A stretch of DNA of 64,000 nucleotides from SSF14 sp037045585 (GTDB taxonomy: Bacteria; Actinomycetota; Acidimicrobiia; Acidimicrobiales; Microtrichaceae): contig JBAOIR010000055.1 of the NCBI GenBank assembly GCA_037045585.1, positions 62,001-126,000 of the forward strand, in the 5' to 3' direction. The position numbers and the translations under genes are program-made. Each line of letters starts with the position of its first letter. The stretch's first letter is position 1. This document shows, one piece after another, positions 33,995 through 42,847 of the stretch. Under the pieces are notes generated by a model. That model worked only from the letters and a program-made list of their open reading frames with translations. It made no database searches and was not told where the DNA came from.

Positions 33995-34015
33995 GAGTGT
34001 CGTGGGAGTACACTC
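33995..34015. promoter_or_regulatory. Inverted repeat between divergent genes
   Basis: GAGTGT and ACACTC flank a 9-base spacer in the 105-base gap between the EamA transporter and the CGNR-domain gene. It may be the binding site of the CGNR protein, but this rests on position and symmetry only. Confidence 0.35.
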
Positions 34016-34049
34016 GTGACAGTAGGTCGGGCCGAAGTCAGGAGTCAAC

Positions 34050-34607
34050 GTGATCTTTGCCCATGACACCGAAGCGTCGCTCCAGGCCATGGTCGACCTC
34101 GTGAACACCGAGGCGCGTTGCTCGCACTCCGGCGAGGACGAGCTCGCGAACCTCGACCACCTCGACGCGTTCATCGAGCGTCACCAGTACACGGGATCGT
34201 TCACCCGGACGGCGGGCGAACTGGAAACGGTGCGCGAACTGCGGCCCGAGTTCCGGCGGTTCTGGTCGGCGGACCGCGACGAGTCGGTCGCCATCATCAA
34301 CGCCATGCTTCGTCAGGGCCACGCGCTGCCGCAGCTCGTCCGCCACGACGGGTGGGACTGGCACCTCCACGCCACCCATCCCGACGCCCCGTTCGCAGTG
34401 CGCGTCCGAGTCGAGTCGGCGATGGCGATGATCGACGTCGTCCGGGCCGGCGAGGACGAACGCTTGCGCCGGTGCGCCGCCGACGACTGCGACGCCGTCT
34501 TCATCGACTTCTCCCGCAACCGGTCGAAGCGCTACTGCGACGTCGGCAACTGCGGCAACCGCATGAACGTGACGGCCTACCGGGCGCGGCGCGCTGCGGG
34601 CGCGTAA
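34050..34607 (+). CDS. CGNR zinc-finger domain protein
   Basis: A 185-residue protein. The N-terminal part (ABATE-like stress-associated region) begins with LVNTEA and ELETVRELRPEFR. The C-terminal CGNR-type zinc finger has RRCAADDCDAVFIDFSRNRSKRYC and VGNCGNRMNVTAYRARR, with four Cys ligands and basic residues for DNA contact. GTG 34050 has AGGAG five bases upstream. Such proteins are putative transcriptional regulators; the divergent EamA transporter is the obvious target. Confidence 0.88.
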   Translation: MIFAHDTEASLQAMVDLVNTEARCSHSGEDELANLDHLDAFIERHQYTGSFTRTAGELETVRELRPEFRRFWSADRDESVAIINAMLRQGHALPQLVRHDGWDWHLHATHPDAPFAVRVRVESAMAMIDVVRAGEDERLRRCAADDCDAVFIDFSRNRSKRYCDVGNCGNRMNVTAYRARRAAGA

Positions 34608-34664
34608 CGTCGTTCCCCGTTCACCGGGAGTTCACCCGGGACGCTGGACCGAGGGGGTTCGTCA

Positions 34665-36074
34665 GTGGGGACGTGGTCGAGGCGCGAGTTCTTGTCGGCG
34701 TCGTTGGCGGCGGGTGCGGCGGGCGCCGTGGCAGGGTGCGCGTCCGACGACGCCGCTGACGAGTCCGACCCCGCGGGCACGACCACCGAGCCCACGGACA
34801 CGACCGTCGCTCGGGCGAAGCCGGCGACGATCAACGACATCGATCACATCGTGATCCTCATCCAGGAGAACCGCTCGTTCGACCACTACTTCGGCACCCG
34901 CAAGGGGGTGCGCGGGTTCGACGATCCCGACGTGGCGCGGCGTCCCGACGGTCGACCGATCTGGTATCAGGACAGCGACCATCATCCCGAGGGATTCGTC
35001 CTGCCCTACCGCCTCGACACCACGACGACGTCGGGGGCGTACGGGCCGGATCCGGGGCATGCCTGGGTGCTGCAACACGCGTACTGGAACGGTGGGAAGT
35101 GCGACTCGTTCGCCCGACTCGAGGTCGCCAACATGGGCTACTTCACGGCCGAGGACATTCCCTACCCCCACGCACTCGCCGACGCCTTCACGCTCTGCGA
35201 CCACTCGTTCTGTTCGGTGATCGGCCCCACCACGCCCAACCGCATGTACTCGATGACCGGCACCATCGACCCCGACGGCCTCGGCGGCGGACCGGTGTTC
35301 GAGAACTTCGAGGGCCCGTTCCGCTGGGAGACCTACCCGGAGCGACTGCAGCGCGCCGGGGTGTCGTGGCGGGTGTATCAGGAGGAGGACGACTACGGCG
35401 ACAACGTGCTCGAGTTCTTCGCCAACTTCCAAGGTCTGCCCGAGACCGACCCGCTCTTCGACGGTGGGGTGAAGGTTCGGGCCCGGGACGCCTTCGCAGC
35501 GGACGTGGCGTCGGGCAACCTGCCACAGGTGTCGTGGATCGTGGCGCCGCAAGCGACCTCGGAACACCCGTCGGCCGGGTCGCCGGCACCGGGACACGAT
35601 CTCACGGCGCGCACGCTCGGGGCGCTCATGGCGGCGCCCGACGTGTGGGCGAAGACCGCGTTCATCCTCACCTACGACGAGAACGGTGGGTACTTCGACC
35701 ACGTCGTTCCGCCGACGCCGCCTCCGGGCACCCCCGGCGAGTTCACGCAGGGAACGGCGATCGGGCTCGGATTCCGGGTGCCGACCATCATCGCCTCGCC
35801 CTGGACGACGGGCGGACGGGTGCACAGCGGGGTGTTCGACCACACGTCGATGCTCCGCCTCATCGAGACGCGGTTCGGAGTCGAGGTTCCCAACCTCAGT
35901 GCGTGGCGCCGCGAGACGTGCGGTGACCTCGCAGACGTCTTCGACTTCTCGACGACGAACGTCGAGGTGCCGGACCTGCCCGACACGACGGCGGCGATGG
36001 CCGCTGCCGAGGCGACGCGGTCGCTGCCTCCGTGCGCACCGCCGGCGGTCCAGGTCGAGCCGACCGTCGTGTAG
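34665..36074 (+). CDS. Tat-exported phospholipase C/acid phosphatase family lipoprotein
   Basis: 469 residues from a GTG start. The N-terminus has a twin-arginine motif SRREFL followed by a hydrophobic region and lipobox AVAGC, so it is exported folded and probably lipid-anchored. The catalytic domain matches bacterial phosphoesterases of the phospholipase C family: IVILIQENRSFDHYFG near residue 62, GPTTPNRMYSMTGT, and TYDENGGYFDHVVPP. These enzymes cleave phospholipid head groups or phosphate esters. It is shorter than M. tuberculosis Plc proteins (about 510). A GAGGGGG stretch precedes the start. Confidence 0.88.
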   Translation: MGTWSRREFLSASLAAGAAGAVAGCASDDAADESDPAGTTTEPTDTTVARAKPATINDIDHIVILIQENRSFDHYFGTRKGVRGFDDPDVARRPDGRPIWYQDSDHHPEGFVLPYRLDTTTTSGAYGPDPGHAWVLQHAYWNGGKCDSFARLEVANMGYFTAEDIPYPHALADAFTLCDHSFCSVIGPTTPNRMYSMTGTIDPDGLGGGPVFENFEGPFRWETYPERLQRAGVSWRVYQEEDDYGDNVLEFFANFQGLPETDPLFDGGVKVRARDAFAADVASGNLPQVSWIVAPQATSEHPSAGSPAPGHDLTARTLGALMAAPDVWAKTAFILTYDENGGYFDHVVPPTPPPGTPGEFTQGTAIGLGFRVPTIIASPWTTGGRVHSGVFDHTSMLRLIETRFGVEVPNLSAWRRETCGDLADVFDFSTTNVEVPDLPDTTAAMAAAEATRSLPPCAPPAVQVEPTVV

Positions 36075-36084
36075 CGCGATCCGG

Positions 36085-36101
36085 GCTGCGGAGGACGCAG
36101 C
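36085..36101. terminator. 6-bp hairpin between convergent genes
   Basis: GCTGCG and CGCAGC form a stem around GAGGA, 10 bases after the phospholipase stop and before the end of the convergent transglutaminase gene. No T-tract. Confidence 0.4.
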
Positions 36102-36138
36102 ACGTCACCTCCAGCACGGATGGTGATGAGACCGACTC

Positions 36139-36933
36139 CTACGGCATGGCGACCGCGGTCAAGTGGTCGTCATAGGGCAGATCGGTGTCGGTCGACGCGC
36201 CGACCATCGCGGTCGTCAGTTCGGCGTAGCCCTCCACGGTGCTGCAGAAGGCCGTGTCGGCTGCGTCGCGGCCGGTACCGATGCGCACGAGCGTCGGTCG
36301 GGGAGCGAGCCGGGTGCTGTCGAGCACCAGCCAGCGGTCGCCGACCGCGACCTCGGCCACGGCGTGGAAGTCCATCGGGGACAGGCCGGGGGAGTACACC
36401 GACGCCATGCGCGCCGGGATACCGACGGCGCGACACAACGCGACGCACAGGTGGGCGAAGTCGCGGCACACGCCGTGGCCGCCGAGCAGTGTCTCGATGG
36501 CCGTGTCGAGGGGACCGCTGCTCCCGAGCTCGTAGGACACCCGCTCGAAGATCCAGTCGGAGATGCGCGCCGCACACTCGTACGGCTCGGCAACCGGTCC
36601 GAACTCGTCGGCGGCGAACCCGTCGAGACGGTCCGACGGGCAGTAGCGGCTCTGCCGGAGGTAGGAGAGCCGTTCGAGCGCCGTCGGCGGGGCAGCGAGC
36701 GCGACCGATGTGTTCACCACGGCGAGATAGTGCACGTCGAGGTGGCCGGCGGCGCTCTGCACCATGTGGATGCGGCCCCGATGATCGACCGCGACCTCGT
36801 CGGAAGCGAGGGCGCGCCCGTCGAGTTCGATCACGAGTGACTCCTCGAGGACCGGTCCGGCGCTCAGCGCCGGGGCGAGCTGCAACGCGAGCGTCGCACG
36901 ATCGACGATCTCGAAGCCGAGCTCGCAGGTCAC
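36139..36933 (-). CDS. Transglutaminase-like cysteine peptidase-fold protein
   Basis: About 264 residues from GTG 36933 (TCELGFEIVDRATLALQLAP), which matches the usual start of the family; GTG 37035 upstream adds 34 unconserved residues. The N-terminal beta domain is the bacterial transglutaminase N type. The catalytic triad is complete: Cys156 in GHGVCRDFAHL, His190 in MDFHAVAEV and Asp205 in LVLDSTRLA. Cytoplasmic, role unknown; related proteins may be proteases or cross-linking enzymes. Convergent with the phospholipase gene. Confidence 0.85.
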   Translation of the reverse strand: MTCELGFEIVDRATLALQLAPALSAGPVLEESLVIELDGRALASDEVAVDHRGRIHMVQSAAGHLDVHYLAVVNTSVALAAPPTALERLSYLRQSRYCPSDRLDGFAADEFGPVAEPYECAARISDWIFERVSYELGSSGPLDTAIETLLGGHGVCRDFAHLCVALCRAVGIPARMASVYSPGLSPMDFHAVAEVAVGDRWLVLDSTRLAPRPTLVRIGTGRDAADTAFCSTVEGYAELTTAMVGASTDTDLPYDDHLTAVAMP

Positions 36934-37060
36934 GGTGGTCAGCGTTCTGGTTGGGGGGTCGACGTGGTGAGGGATGGCACGACCCTGCCAGTCCCGGACC
37001 CCGACGACAACGGAGCGGACCTCCTGTTCACGCACTCGTCACATTGCGATCCCCCGACGA

Positions 37061-37816
37061 TCAGGCGGTGGCGCCGGCTGCCACCGGGTCGAGCAGGTAG
37101 AAGTCGGCCAGGACCCGGTAGAGCTCGGGGCGGACGCGCTGCAGGGCGACCGGTCGAGCGAAGAACACCTCGGTCGCGACGGCGAAGAACTCGCCGGGGC
37201 TCACCGACCCGTAGCCGTCGAGCACCCCGCCGGTGTCGCCGCGGCGGAGACGCTCGTACGCGTCGGTGCACACATCGATCCAACGGGAGCGCGCCGCATC
37301 GTCGGGGAGCGGCGGCGTGCCGTCCACCCAACCGTCGAGCATGTCGAGGTGATGGGCGAACTCGTGGAACACCACGTTGTGCCCGTGCTCTGGGTGCCGA
37401 GCTTCGGCGGAGGCCGTGTCCCACGCGATCAGGATGGGGCCGAGGTGGTTGGCCTCGCCGAGGAGTTCGACGGGGTCGTCGGATGCAAGCCCTCCGCCGA
37501 TACCGTGCTCGCCCCGGCGCTCGAACGTGGTCGGGTGCACGATCACCGAGCTGACGTTGCGGTAGCAGTCGAGCCCGAGCTCGAGGGTCAACAGCGCGGC
37601 GTGCGCAGCGATCGTCGCCCTGATTCCGTCGGTGAGCTCGAAGTCGCGGGCCGCTTCCCACCGGAGGTGTCGATCGAGCGTGTCGGTGTCGTGGACCAGC
37701 TGCGACCTCCGTTCCTCGTCGAGCCACGACCACGCCGAGACGGCGCCGGCGGCACGCTGAGCGGCATCCGACGGCGGGTCGTCGGTGCGCCGGCGACGGA
37801 GGAAGTCGAAGACCAT
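37061..37816 (-). CDS. MtfA-like zinc-dependent peptidase
   Basis: A 251-residue zincin of the MtfA/DgsA anti-repressor family. The zinc site is HEFAHHLD (residues 151-158), preceded by a helical N-terminus (LTLELGLDCYRNVSSVIVHP) and followed by GSVSPGEFFAVATEVFFARP with the third-ligand Glu region. In E. coli, MtfA is a peptidase that affects the Mlc glucose regulator; the partner here is unknown. Length is normal. Transcribed upstream of the transglutaminase gene and divergent from the DUF808 gene. Confidence 0.87.
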   Translation of the reverse strand: MVFDFLRRRRTDDPPSDAAQRAAGAVSAWSWLDEERRSQLVHDTDTLDRHLRWEAARDFELTDGIRATIAAHAALLTLELGLDCYRNVSSVIVHPTTFERRGEHGIGGGLASDDPVELLGEANHLGPILIAWDTASAEARHPEHGHNVVFHEFAHHLDMLDGWVDGTPPLPDDAARSRWIDVCTDAYERLRRGDTGGVLDGYGSVSPGEFFAVATEVFFARPVALQRVRPELYRVLADFYLLDPVAAGATA

Positions 37817-37932
37817 CGGGACATCATGGTCGGCCGGCCGACCGGCGGCGCTGCAGCAACTCCGGGATCGCCGCCGCCGGCGGCCGGCCGGTCGTTACGA
37901 TGCAGGCTCCCCGAGGTCGATGGAGCAACGAG

Positions 37933-38922
37933 ATGGCAGGTGGCCTGGTCGGCCTGTTGGACGACATTGCAGCACTGGCGAAGCTGGCTGCCGCGTCGAT
38001 TGACGACGTGGGTGCCGCTGCGGCACGAGCGAGCGTGAAGTCGGCGGGGGTCGTGGTCGATGATGCGGCCGTCACCCCGAACTACGTGCGCGGCTTGGCC
38101 GCGGAGCGGGAACTCCCGATCATCGGCAGGATCGCCAAGGGTTCGCTGCGCAACAAGCTGCTGTTCATCCTCCCGGCGGCCCTGTTGCTGAGCGCCATCT
38201 CCGAGGAGCTGGTCGAGATCGTCCTCATGTGCGGCGGTACGTTCCTCTGCTTCGAAGGCGCCGAGAAGCTGCACCACCGAATCACCCACGGGCCCGAGGA
38301 TCACGCCGCGGCCGAGCTCGTGATCCTCGACGACGATCACGAGCAGAAGACGGTGGCCGGGGCGATCCGAACGGACTTCATCCTGTCGGCGGAGATCATG
38401 GTCATCGCGCTCAAGGACGTCCTCGACGAAGGGATCGCATCGCGGATCGCGATCCTCGCCGTCGTTGCCATCGTGATCACCGCGGTCGTGTACGGCGCCG
38501 TGGCCGCCATCGTGAAGATGGACGACGTCGGACTCCGGTTGGTCGAGACGGGACGAGCGGGCGCTGCGAAGTTCGGGCGCGGCCTGGTCGTCGGCATGCC
38601 CAAGGTGCTCGCCGTGCTGTCCACCGTGGGCATCGCCGCGATGCTGTGGGTGGGCGGCCACATCCTGATCGTCGGCGCGTACGAGCTGGGATGGCACGGT
38701 CCCGAAGACCTCGTCCATCGCCTCGAGGATCCCGTGCACGACATCGCCGGGGTCGGCGGGGTGCTCGGATGGCTGGTCAACACCGCCCTCTCCGCAGTGG
38801 TCGGCCTCATCGTCGGGTTCCTGGTCGCCGCGATCGTGACCCGCCTGCCCTTCGGCAAGCACGGCACGGGCGGGAAACACACCGACGGTGGCGATGAGAT
38901 CAGCACGTCGTCGGCGCACTGA
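37933..38922 (+). CDS. DUF808 (YedI-like) membrane protein
   Basis: A 329-residue integral membrane protein of the DUF808 family. It opens with GGLVGLLDDIAALAKLAAAS and VTPNYVRGL, then has about six hydrophobic segments (LLFILPAALLLSAI, LAVVAIVITAVVYGAVAAI, VLAVLSTVGIAAMLWVGGHI, VVGLIVGFLVAAIV). The family signature LRNKLLFILPAALLLS is clear. No transport activity is established. ATG 37933; divergent from the peptidase gene with 116 bases between. Confidence 0.9.
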   Translation: MAGGLVGLLDDIAALAKLAAASIDDVGAAAARASVKSAGVVVDDAAVTPNYVRGLAAERELPIIGRIAKGSLRNKLLFILPAALLLSAISEELVEIVLMCGGTFLCFEGAEKLHHRITHGPEDHAAAELVILDDDHEQKTVAGAIRTDFILSAEIMVIALKDVLDEGIASRIAILAVVAIVITAVVYGAVAAIVKMDDVGLRLVETGRAGAAKFGRGLVVGMPKVLAVLSTVGIAAMLWVGGHILIVGAYELGWHGPEDLVHRLEDPVHDIAGVGGVLGWLVNTALSAVVGLIVGFLVAAIVTRLPFGKHGTGGKHTDGGDEISTSSAH

Positions 38923-38958
38923 CCTGACACCGTCCCGACCTGTCGCCGACGGGTCAGG
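38923..38958. terminator. Bidirectional hairpin between DUF808 and small acidic gene
   Basis: CCTGAC-A-CCGTC pairs with GACGG-GTCAGG, an 11-bp stem with one bulged A, directly after the DUF808 stop. It overlaps the stop of the convergent acidic protein gene, so it can serve both. Confidence 0.55.
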
Positions 38959-39211
38959 CGGGCTCGTTGGGTTCGACCGAACCCCACGCGCCCTGGGTGA
39001 GGTCGACGCCGGGCGACATGTCGTCGTCGGGAGCCTCGACGTGGCGGTCGTCGGCGTCGGCGCGGTCGGCCGGGTCTCGCTCGATCGACACGGCGTCGTC
39101 GTCGAAGCCGGTGACGTTGGCGTCGGGCGTGTCCTCCTCCGACGGCGTTGCCGCCGCGTTCCGCAGTTCCTCGGTCGCCGTCTCGGGATCGTCGAATTCG
39201 ATGTCGCTCAT
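38954..39211 (-). CDS. Small acidic protein, unknown
   Basis: An 85-residue, strongly acidic protein (many Asp/Glu, no Cys) starting at ATG 39211 with MSDIEFDDPETATEEL. Low complexity suggests it is largely disordered. It is divergent from the VOC gene at 39285. I recognise no family; codon use is like its neighbours, and the stop is inside a bidirectional hairpin. Confidence 0.55.
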   Translation of the reverse strand: MSDIEFDDPETATEELRNAAATPSEEDTPDANVTGFDDDAVSIERDPADRADADDRHVEAPDDDMSPGVDLTQGAWGSVEPNEPA

Positions 39212-39284
39212 GGGAGACCGGTACCCCGGCCGGGCACCGCCGACACCGACCGCGTCGGCGCGGTCCCCCGCCCGATGGCGCACC

Positions 39285-39686
39285 ATGCGTGCTGACGCCC
39301 ATCTCGAACTCGTCACGCTCGTCGTCGACGACTACGACGCCGCCATCGAGTTCTTCGTCGGCGTCCTCGGCTTCGATCTGGTCGAGGACGCTCCTTCCGA
39401 GACGAACGACGGCCGCCCCAAGCGGTGGGTCGTGGTTCGCCCGCGAGGGGCCGTAACCGGCATCCTGCTGGCCCGGGCCGATGGCGCGGAGCAATCAGCG
39501 GTCGTCGGCAACCAGACGGCCAGCCGCGTCGGGTTCTTCCTCCGGGTCGACGACTTCGACGCCACGCGCTCGCGTCTCGACGCTGCGGGCGTCGAGTTCG
39601 TCTCCCCCGTTCGTGAGATGCCGTACGGACGCGTCACCGTGTTCGTCGACGTCGCCGGCAACCGGTGGGATCTGCTCGGGGAGTGA
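39285..39686 (+). CDS. VOC (glyoxalase/dioxygenase superfamily) protein
   Basis: A 133-residue vicinal-oxygen-chelate protein with two beta-alpha-beta-beta-beta modules: LELVTLVVDDYDAAIEFFVGVLGFDLVED, and VGFFLRVDDFDATRSRLDAAGVEF ... YGRVTVFVDVAGNRWDLLG. ATG 39285 fits the family start. Members include glyoxalase I, antibiotic-binding proteins and dioxygenases; the substrate cannot be told. The next gene starts 34 bases downstream on the same strand. Confidence 0.87.
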   Translation: MRADAHLELVTLVVDDYDAAIEFFVGVLGFDLVEDAPSETNDGRPKRWVVVRPRGAVTGILLARADGAEQSAVVGNQTASRVGFFLRVDDFDATRSRLDAAGVEFVSPVREMPYGRVTVFVDVAGNRWDLLGE

Positions 39687-39720
39687 GGGCCGCCGCGGGC
39701 CGGGCCGGTACGGTGCGGAC

Positions 39721-40170
39721 ATGAGTCGGCTGAGCGAAATCGGTGAGAAGGATCAGTGGCGGTGCTGGATCTGTGACGAACCGGTCGACCCGGACATGTC
39801 GGTCAACGACTCGCGGGGCCCGAGCATCGACAGCATCACGACCAAGTCGAAGGCGAAGGGGAAGACGTTCGGCGCCGGCACGGAACGCCTCGCCCATCGT
39901 GGCTGTAACACGGGCAAGGGGGCTGCTGCCCCCGTCGTGCCCTGGGCCGACCACCTGTTCGTCGTCGACGCGGCGCCGATCATCGGCACCGTCGAACGGC
40001 TGCAGCGAAAGGGTGGCCGGGAGGCGATGGCGCGGTGTCCGACCCGAGCCGACGCGGCCGCGGCCGCGACCTGGCTCGTCGACCGCCTCTCGCGACTGGC
40101 GCCCGACCTGGCCGTCACGACCGAGATCGAACCCGGCGGAGGACAGTTCCTCGTGGTGGTGCGCGCCTGA
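39721..40170 (+). CDS. Degenerate HNH-type zinc protein
   Basis: A 149-residue protein. The N-terminal half resembles HNH endonucleases: WRCWICDEPVDPDM (Cys pair), then SIDSITTKSK and RLAHRGCNTGKG. Where active HNH enzymes have Asp-His (as in IDHVVP), this protein has Asp-Ser, so the first catalytic His appears lost while the zinc cysteines and the final HRxCN remain. The C-terminal half (about 80-149) is not recognised. It may be a nuclease-dead DNA- or zinc-binding protein. ATG 39721. Confidence 0.7.
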   Translation: MSRLSEIGEKDQWRCWICDEPVDPDMSVNDSRGPSIDSITTKSKAKGKTFGAGTERLAHRGCNTGKGAAAPVVPWADHLFVVDAAPIIGTVERLQRKGGREAMARCPTRADAAAAATWLVDRLSRLAPDLAVTTEIEPGGGQFLVVVRA

Positions 40171-40227
40171 GCGTCATTGGGCGCGGGTCGGGGTGGGTAG
40201 GAACCGGAGACGTTCAGCCCGGGATGC

Positions 40228-41661
40228 TCAGCACGTGTCGAACAGGCTGGACTGTTCGGGTGGGTCTGGTGCCCCCGCGCCTCCGGGCATCGAGCCGGGG
40301 GTGAGGCGCCGTGCGGCGATGTGGGCGCGCGCGGCTCGTTCGGCGAGGTCGGGAGCGACGGCGGTATGGGGACGGCCGGGAGAGTCGGGAGGGCGTGGAC
40401 GGACTGGAGAGCCGGACCGGCCCGGGTGATCGGGATCGTCGGGACCGACCATCCGTCGACTGCCCGTGCCGGCGACGAGGGCCCAGCCCTCGAAGGTCTT
40501 GAGACCGTGGTGGAAGTGGCACAGTGGATCGAGCTCGTCGAGGCGGGTGTGCTTGGTCTGGGCGAACTCGATGCGGTGATCGTTCTGGGTCTGCGTGCGG
40601 TGACACCCCAGCACCGAGCACTGCTGGGAGGTCCACAGAAGAGCGAGCGTCTGCACGGCGTTGGGGCCGCGACCGAGGTAGGTGATGTTCTGGACATCGA
40701 CCCCGTTCTCCGACACGAGATGCAGGATCGAATCGCCCAGCAAGGCCCGCGCCTCACTGACCGAGATGGGGCCGATGCCGGCGATCTCGCAGATCTCGTC
40801 GTTGTCGACGGTGCCACGGACGAGCGCCGACAGGTCGACTCGGATGAGCGCGAGGTGCTTGGGACTCGGCCGTGGCGCCGGCCTGGACCCGTTGCTCGGG
40901 TCGGCGGCGCCACGCTCGGTCAGGGCAATGAACGCGTCGAACGCGTAAGCGTCGCGGCCTTCGCGACGCCCTGTCGACTGGGCGGCGCGGTACTGGCGGT
41001 CGATCTCGCGTTCCCAGCGGGCGTTGAACGCCGCGGTCGCGGCGACAGGCCCCTCGAGTCGGAAGTTGTACGTGCCGTCGCTCCCACGCCACGCGGATGC
41101 CCGTCGTTCGCGGTGCTGTCGCTTCGCTCGTTCGTTGGCTGATTCCCCTCGGGCTTCGGCCTTGCGTCGGGCGGCCTGGTCCTTCAGGTTCTTGGTCGAA
41201 TCCTGTTGCGCGGTGGTGAGCAGGTCGTCCTCGGCGGCGGGGTTGAGGGTGGCGGCATCGGCGACGATGCCGGCCTGCTCCGACGAGACGTCACCTGCCC
41301 GCATCCTCTCCGCCGTGGTGGGGAGTTGGTCGAGACGTTCCGACGTCGTCACCTGGTCCTTCGCGGCGCCGACGGTGGAGCCCGTCTGCTTGGCGATCCA
41401 GTCCTCGACCGACGGGTGACCCTCAGCGGCCCACTGCCGGGCATCCTTGACCCGACCGGCCATCAAGGTCTCGCCGTTGCCGGCCAAACGCCGGACCTCG
41501 GCGAACAGACTGAACACCGCGGTCACGTCCGGCAACGGGATCGCACGAGGGTCGAGGTCGGCCAGCACCACCTGCAGGCCGATCAGCGAGCGGCGAAGAT
41601 CGGTCTCGATTCGGCGGCCCGTCGCCGTCTGGGTGGTGAAGGGCGAACTGGTGTTCGACAT
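40228..41661 (-). CDS. DUF222 / HNH endonuclease (13E12-repeat family)
   Basis: A 477-residue protein. The N-terminal DUF222 region (about 25-300) begins with SLFAEVRRLAGNGETLMAGR and includes SSEQAGIVADAATLNP. Near the C-terminus is an HNH motif: QCSVLGCHRTQTQNDHRIEFA ... LCHFHHGLKT, with Cys and His positions intact. A Pro-rich tail follows. Such proteins are multicopy in many actinobacterial genomes (the M. tuberculosis 13E12 family) and may be mobile, but no terminal repeats or target duplication were seen. ATG 41661 chosen over an upstream start. Confidence 0.88.
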   Translation of the reverse strand: MSNTSSPFTTQTATGRRIETDLRRSLIGLQVVLADLDPRAIPLPDVTAVFSLFAEVRRLAGNGETLMAGRVKDARQWAAEGHPSVEDWIAKQTGSTVGAAKDQVTTSERLDQLPTTAERMRAGDVSSEQAGIVADAATLNPAAEDDLLTTAQQDSTKNLKDQAARRKAEARGESANERAKRQHRERRASAWRGSDGTYNFRLEGPVAATAAFNARWEREIDRQYRAAQSTGRREGRDAYAFDAFIALTERGAADPSNGSRPAPRPSPKHLALIRVDLSALVRGTVDNDEICEIAGIGPISVSEARALLGDSILHLVSENGVDVQNITYLGRGPNAVQTLALLWTSQQCSVLGCHRTQTQNDHRIEFAQTKHTRLDELDPLCHFHHGLKTFEGWALVAGTGSRRMVGPDDPDHPGRSGSPVRPRPPDSPGRPHTAVAPDLAERAARAHIAARRLTPGSMPGGAGAPDPPEQSSLFDTC

Positions 41662-41752
41662 GCCTACATTCTGTACGCGACCCCTGACACTGAAGCCCGA
41701 TCCTGACGTCATCCTGACGATTGGGCGACTTCACCCAGTCGTCGGGAGCGGC

Positions 41753-42146
41753 TCAGTAGTGGCGGAGCTCGACGACGGTGCCGTCAGGGTCGCGTACGTA
41801 GAGCGACGTGCCGTTGCCGCGGGCGCCGTAGCGCCTGCCAGGCCCGCCGACGACATCGAATCGGCCGCTCGCTGCGAGCCGCGTCGAGATCGGTCGGTTC
41901 GATCACCAGGCAGACATGGTCGAGCCGGTCGTTCTTCGGGTCCTGATCGGCCGGCACGGCCACGAGGTCGATGATCGTGTCGGCGCTGACGCGGACCGAC
42001 GGAAACGGGGCGTCGCCCGCCCGCCATTCGTCGATGCGAACGGGGCTGAGTCCGAGTTCGCCGAGGTACCAGGCGAGCGTCGCCTCGATGTCACGGCACT
42101 TCAGCACGATGTGGTCCATCGCGGTCACCCGTAGCTCGGTTGTCAT
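41753..42146 (-). CDS. VOC family protein, frameshifted
   Basis: Starts at ATG 42146 with AGGAGG upstream. The first two-thirds (AMDHIVLKCRDIEATLAWYLGELGLSPV, DHVCLVIEPTDLDAAR) are a normal VOC domain. The expected C-terminus (GRFDVVGGPGRRYGARGNGT, then VRDPDGTVVELRHY with stop at 41753) lies in a different frame. One net base shift near 41870-41880 explains this. Rejoined it is about 131 residues. The metal ligands His and Glu (VVELRHY) would then be present. Substrate unknown. Confidence 0.8.
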
Positions 42147-42265
42147 CGTCGACCTCCTCGTCCTGGTCGGGCCAGCCTGCCAGAGCGACCGAGTGTCGAG
42201 CATCTGCTACTCGGGACCGGCGATCGGGACAGTGAATCGACCCGGGAGATGGCTAGGGTCGCCGC

Positions 42266-42847
42266 ATGCTGTTCCGGAAGGCGCACTGGGACGGCCTCGC
42301 CGATGGATCGATCACGGTGGCGTTCCGCTACCAGAAGCGACCGTCGGTGCGGGCGGGTGGCACGCTGCAGTCGAAGGCCGGACTCCTCGGCATCGATTCG
42401 GTCACGGCCATCAGCCCATCCGCGATCGACCCGGACTCCGCTCGCCGGGCCGGGTACCCATCGGCCGCGGCGGCGGTGCGCGACCTCGGCCCGCGGCCGG
42501 CGGACAAGCAGCTCTACCGGGTCGAGTTCCACCTCATCGGTGAGGACCCCCGCGTGGCGCTGCGTGCGAGCCACGACCTCGATGAGGAGGAGCTGGCGAG
42601 CGTGCTGGCACGCCTCGCCCGTCTCGACCGCGCCGCTCCGACCCCGTGGACCCGGCCGGTGCTCCAGCTGATCGCCGACCACCCCGGCGTCGTGTCCACC
42701 GAACTGGCACCGCAGGTCGGCATGGAACGGGCATCGTTCAAGCTCAACGTCCGCAAGCTCAAGTCGTCGGGGCTGACCGAGAGCCTGGAGGTGGGGTACC
42801 GCATCTCGCCCCGTGGACTCGCCGTCCTGAAGGCGCTCGGTGCGTAG
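42266..42847 (+). CDS. ASCH-like domain plus winged-helix protein
   Basis: A 193-residue protein. The N-terminal 110 residues (MLFRKAHWDGLADGSITVAF, then YRVEFHLIG) look like an ASCH/PUA-related fold that binds RNA or nucleotides. The C-terminal 70 residues look like a winged-helix: PVLQLIADHPGVVSTELAPQVGMERASFKLNVRKLKSSGL. The combination suggests a nucleic-acid-binding regulator. Its stop codon overlaps the start of the lipase gene by 8 bases, which suggests coupling. The assignment of the N-domain is tentative. Confidence 0.7.
   Translation: MLFRKAHWDGLADGSITVAFRYQKRPSVRAGGTLQSKAGLLGIDSVTAISPSAIDPDSARRAGYPSAAAAVRDLGPRPADKQLYRVEFHLIGEDPRVALRASHDLDEEELASVLARLARLDRAAPTPWTRPVLQLIADHPGVVSTELAPQVGMERASFKLNVRKLKSSGLTESLEVGYRISPRGLAVLKALGA

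Noticed and set aside
40228..41661. DUF222-HNH gene as an active mobile element
   Set aside because: No inverted terminal repeats, target duplication or partner recombinase was visible, so it is annotated only as a gene of a multicopy family.
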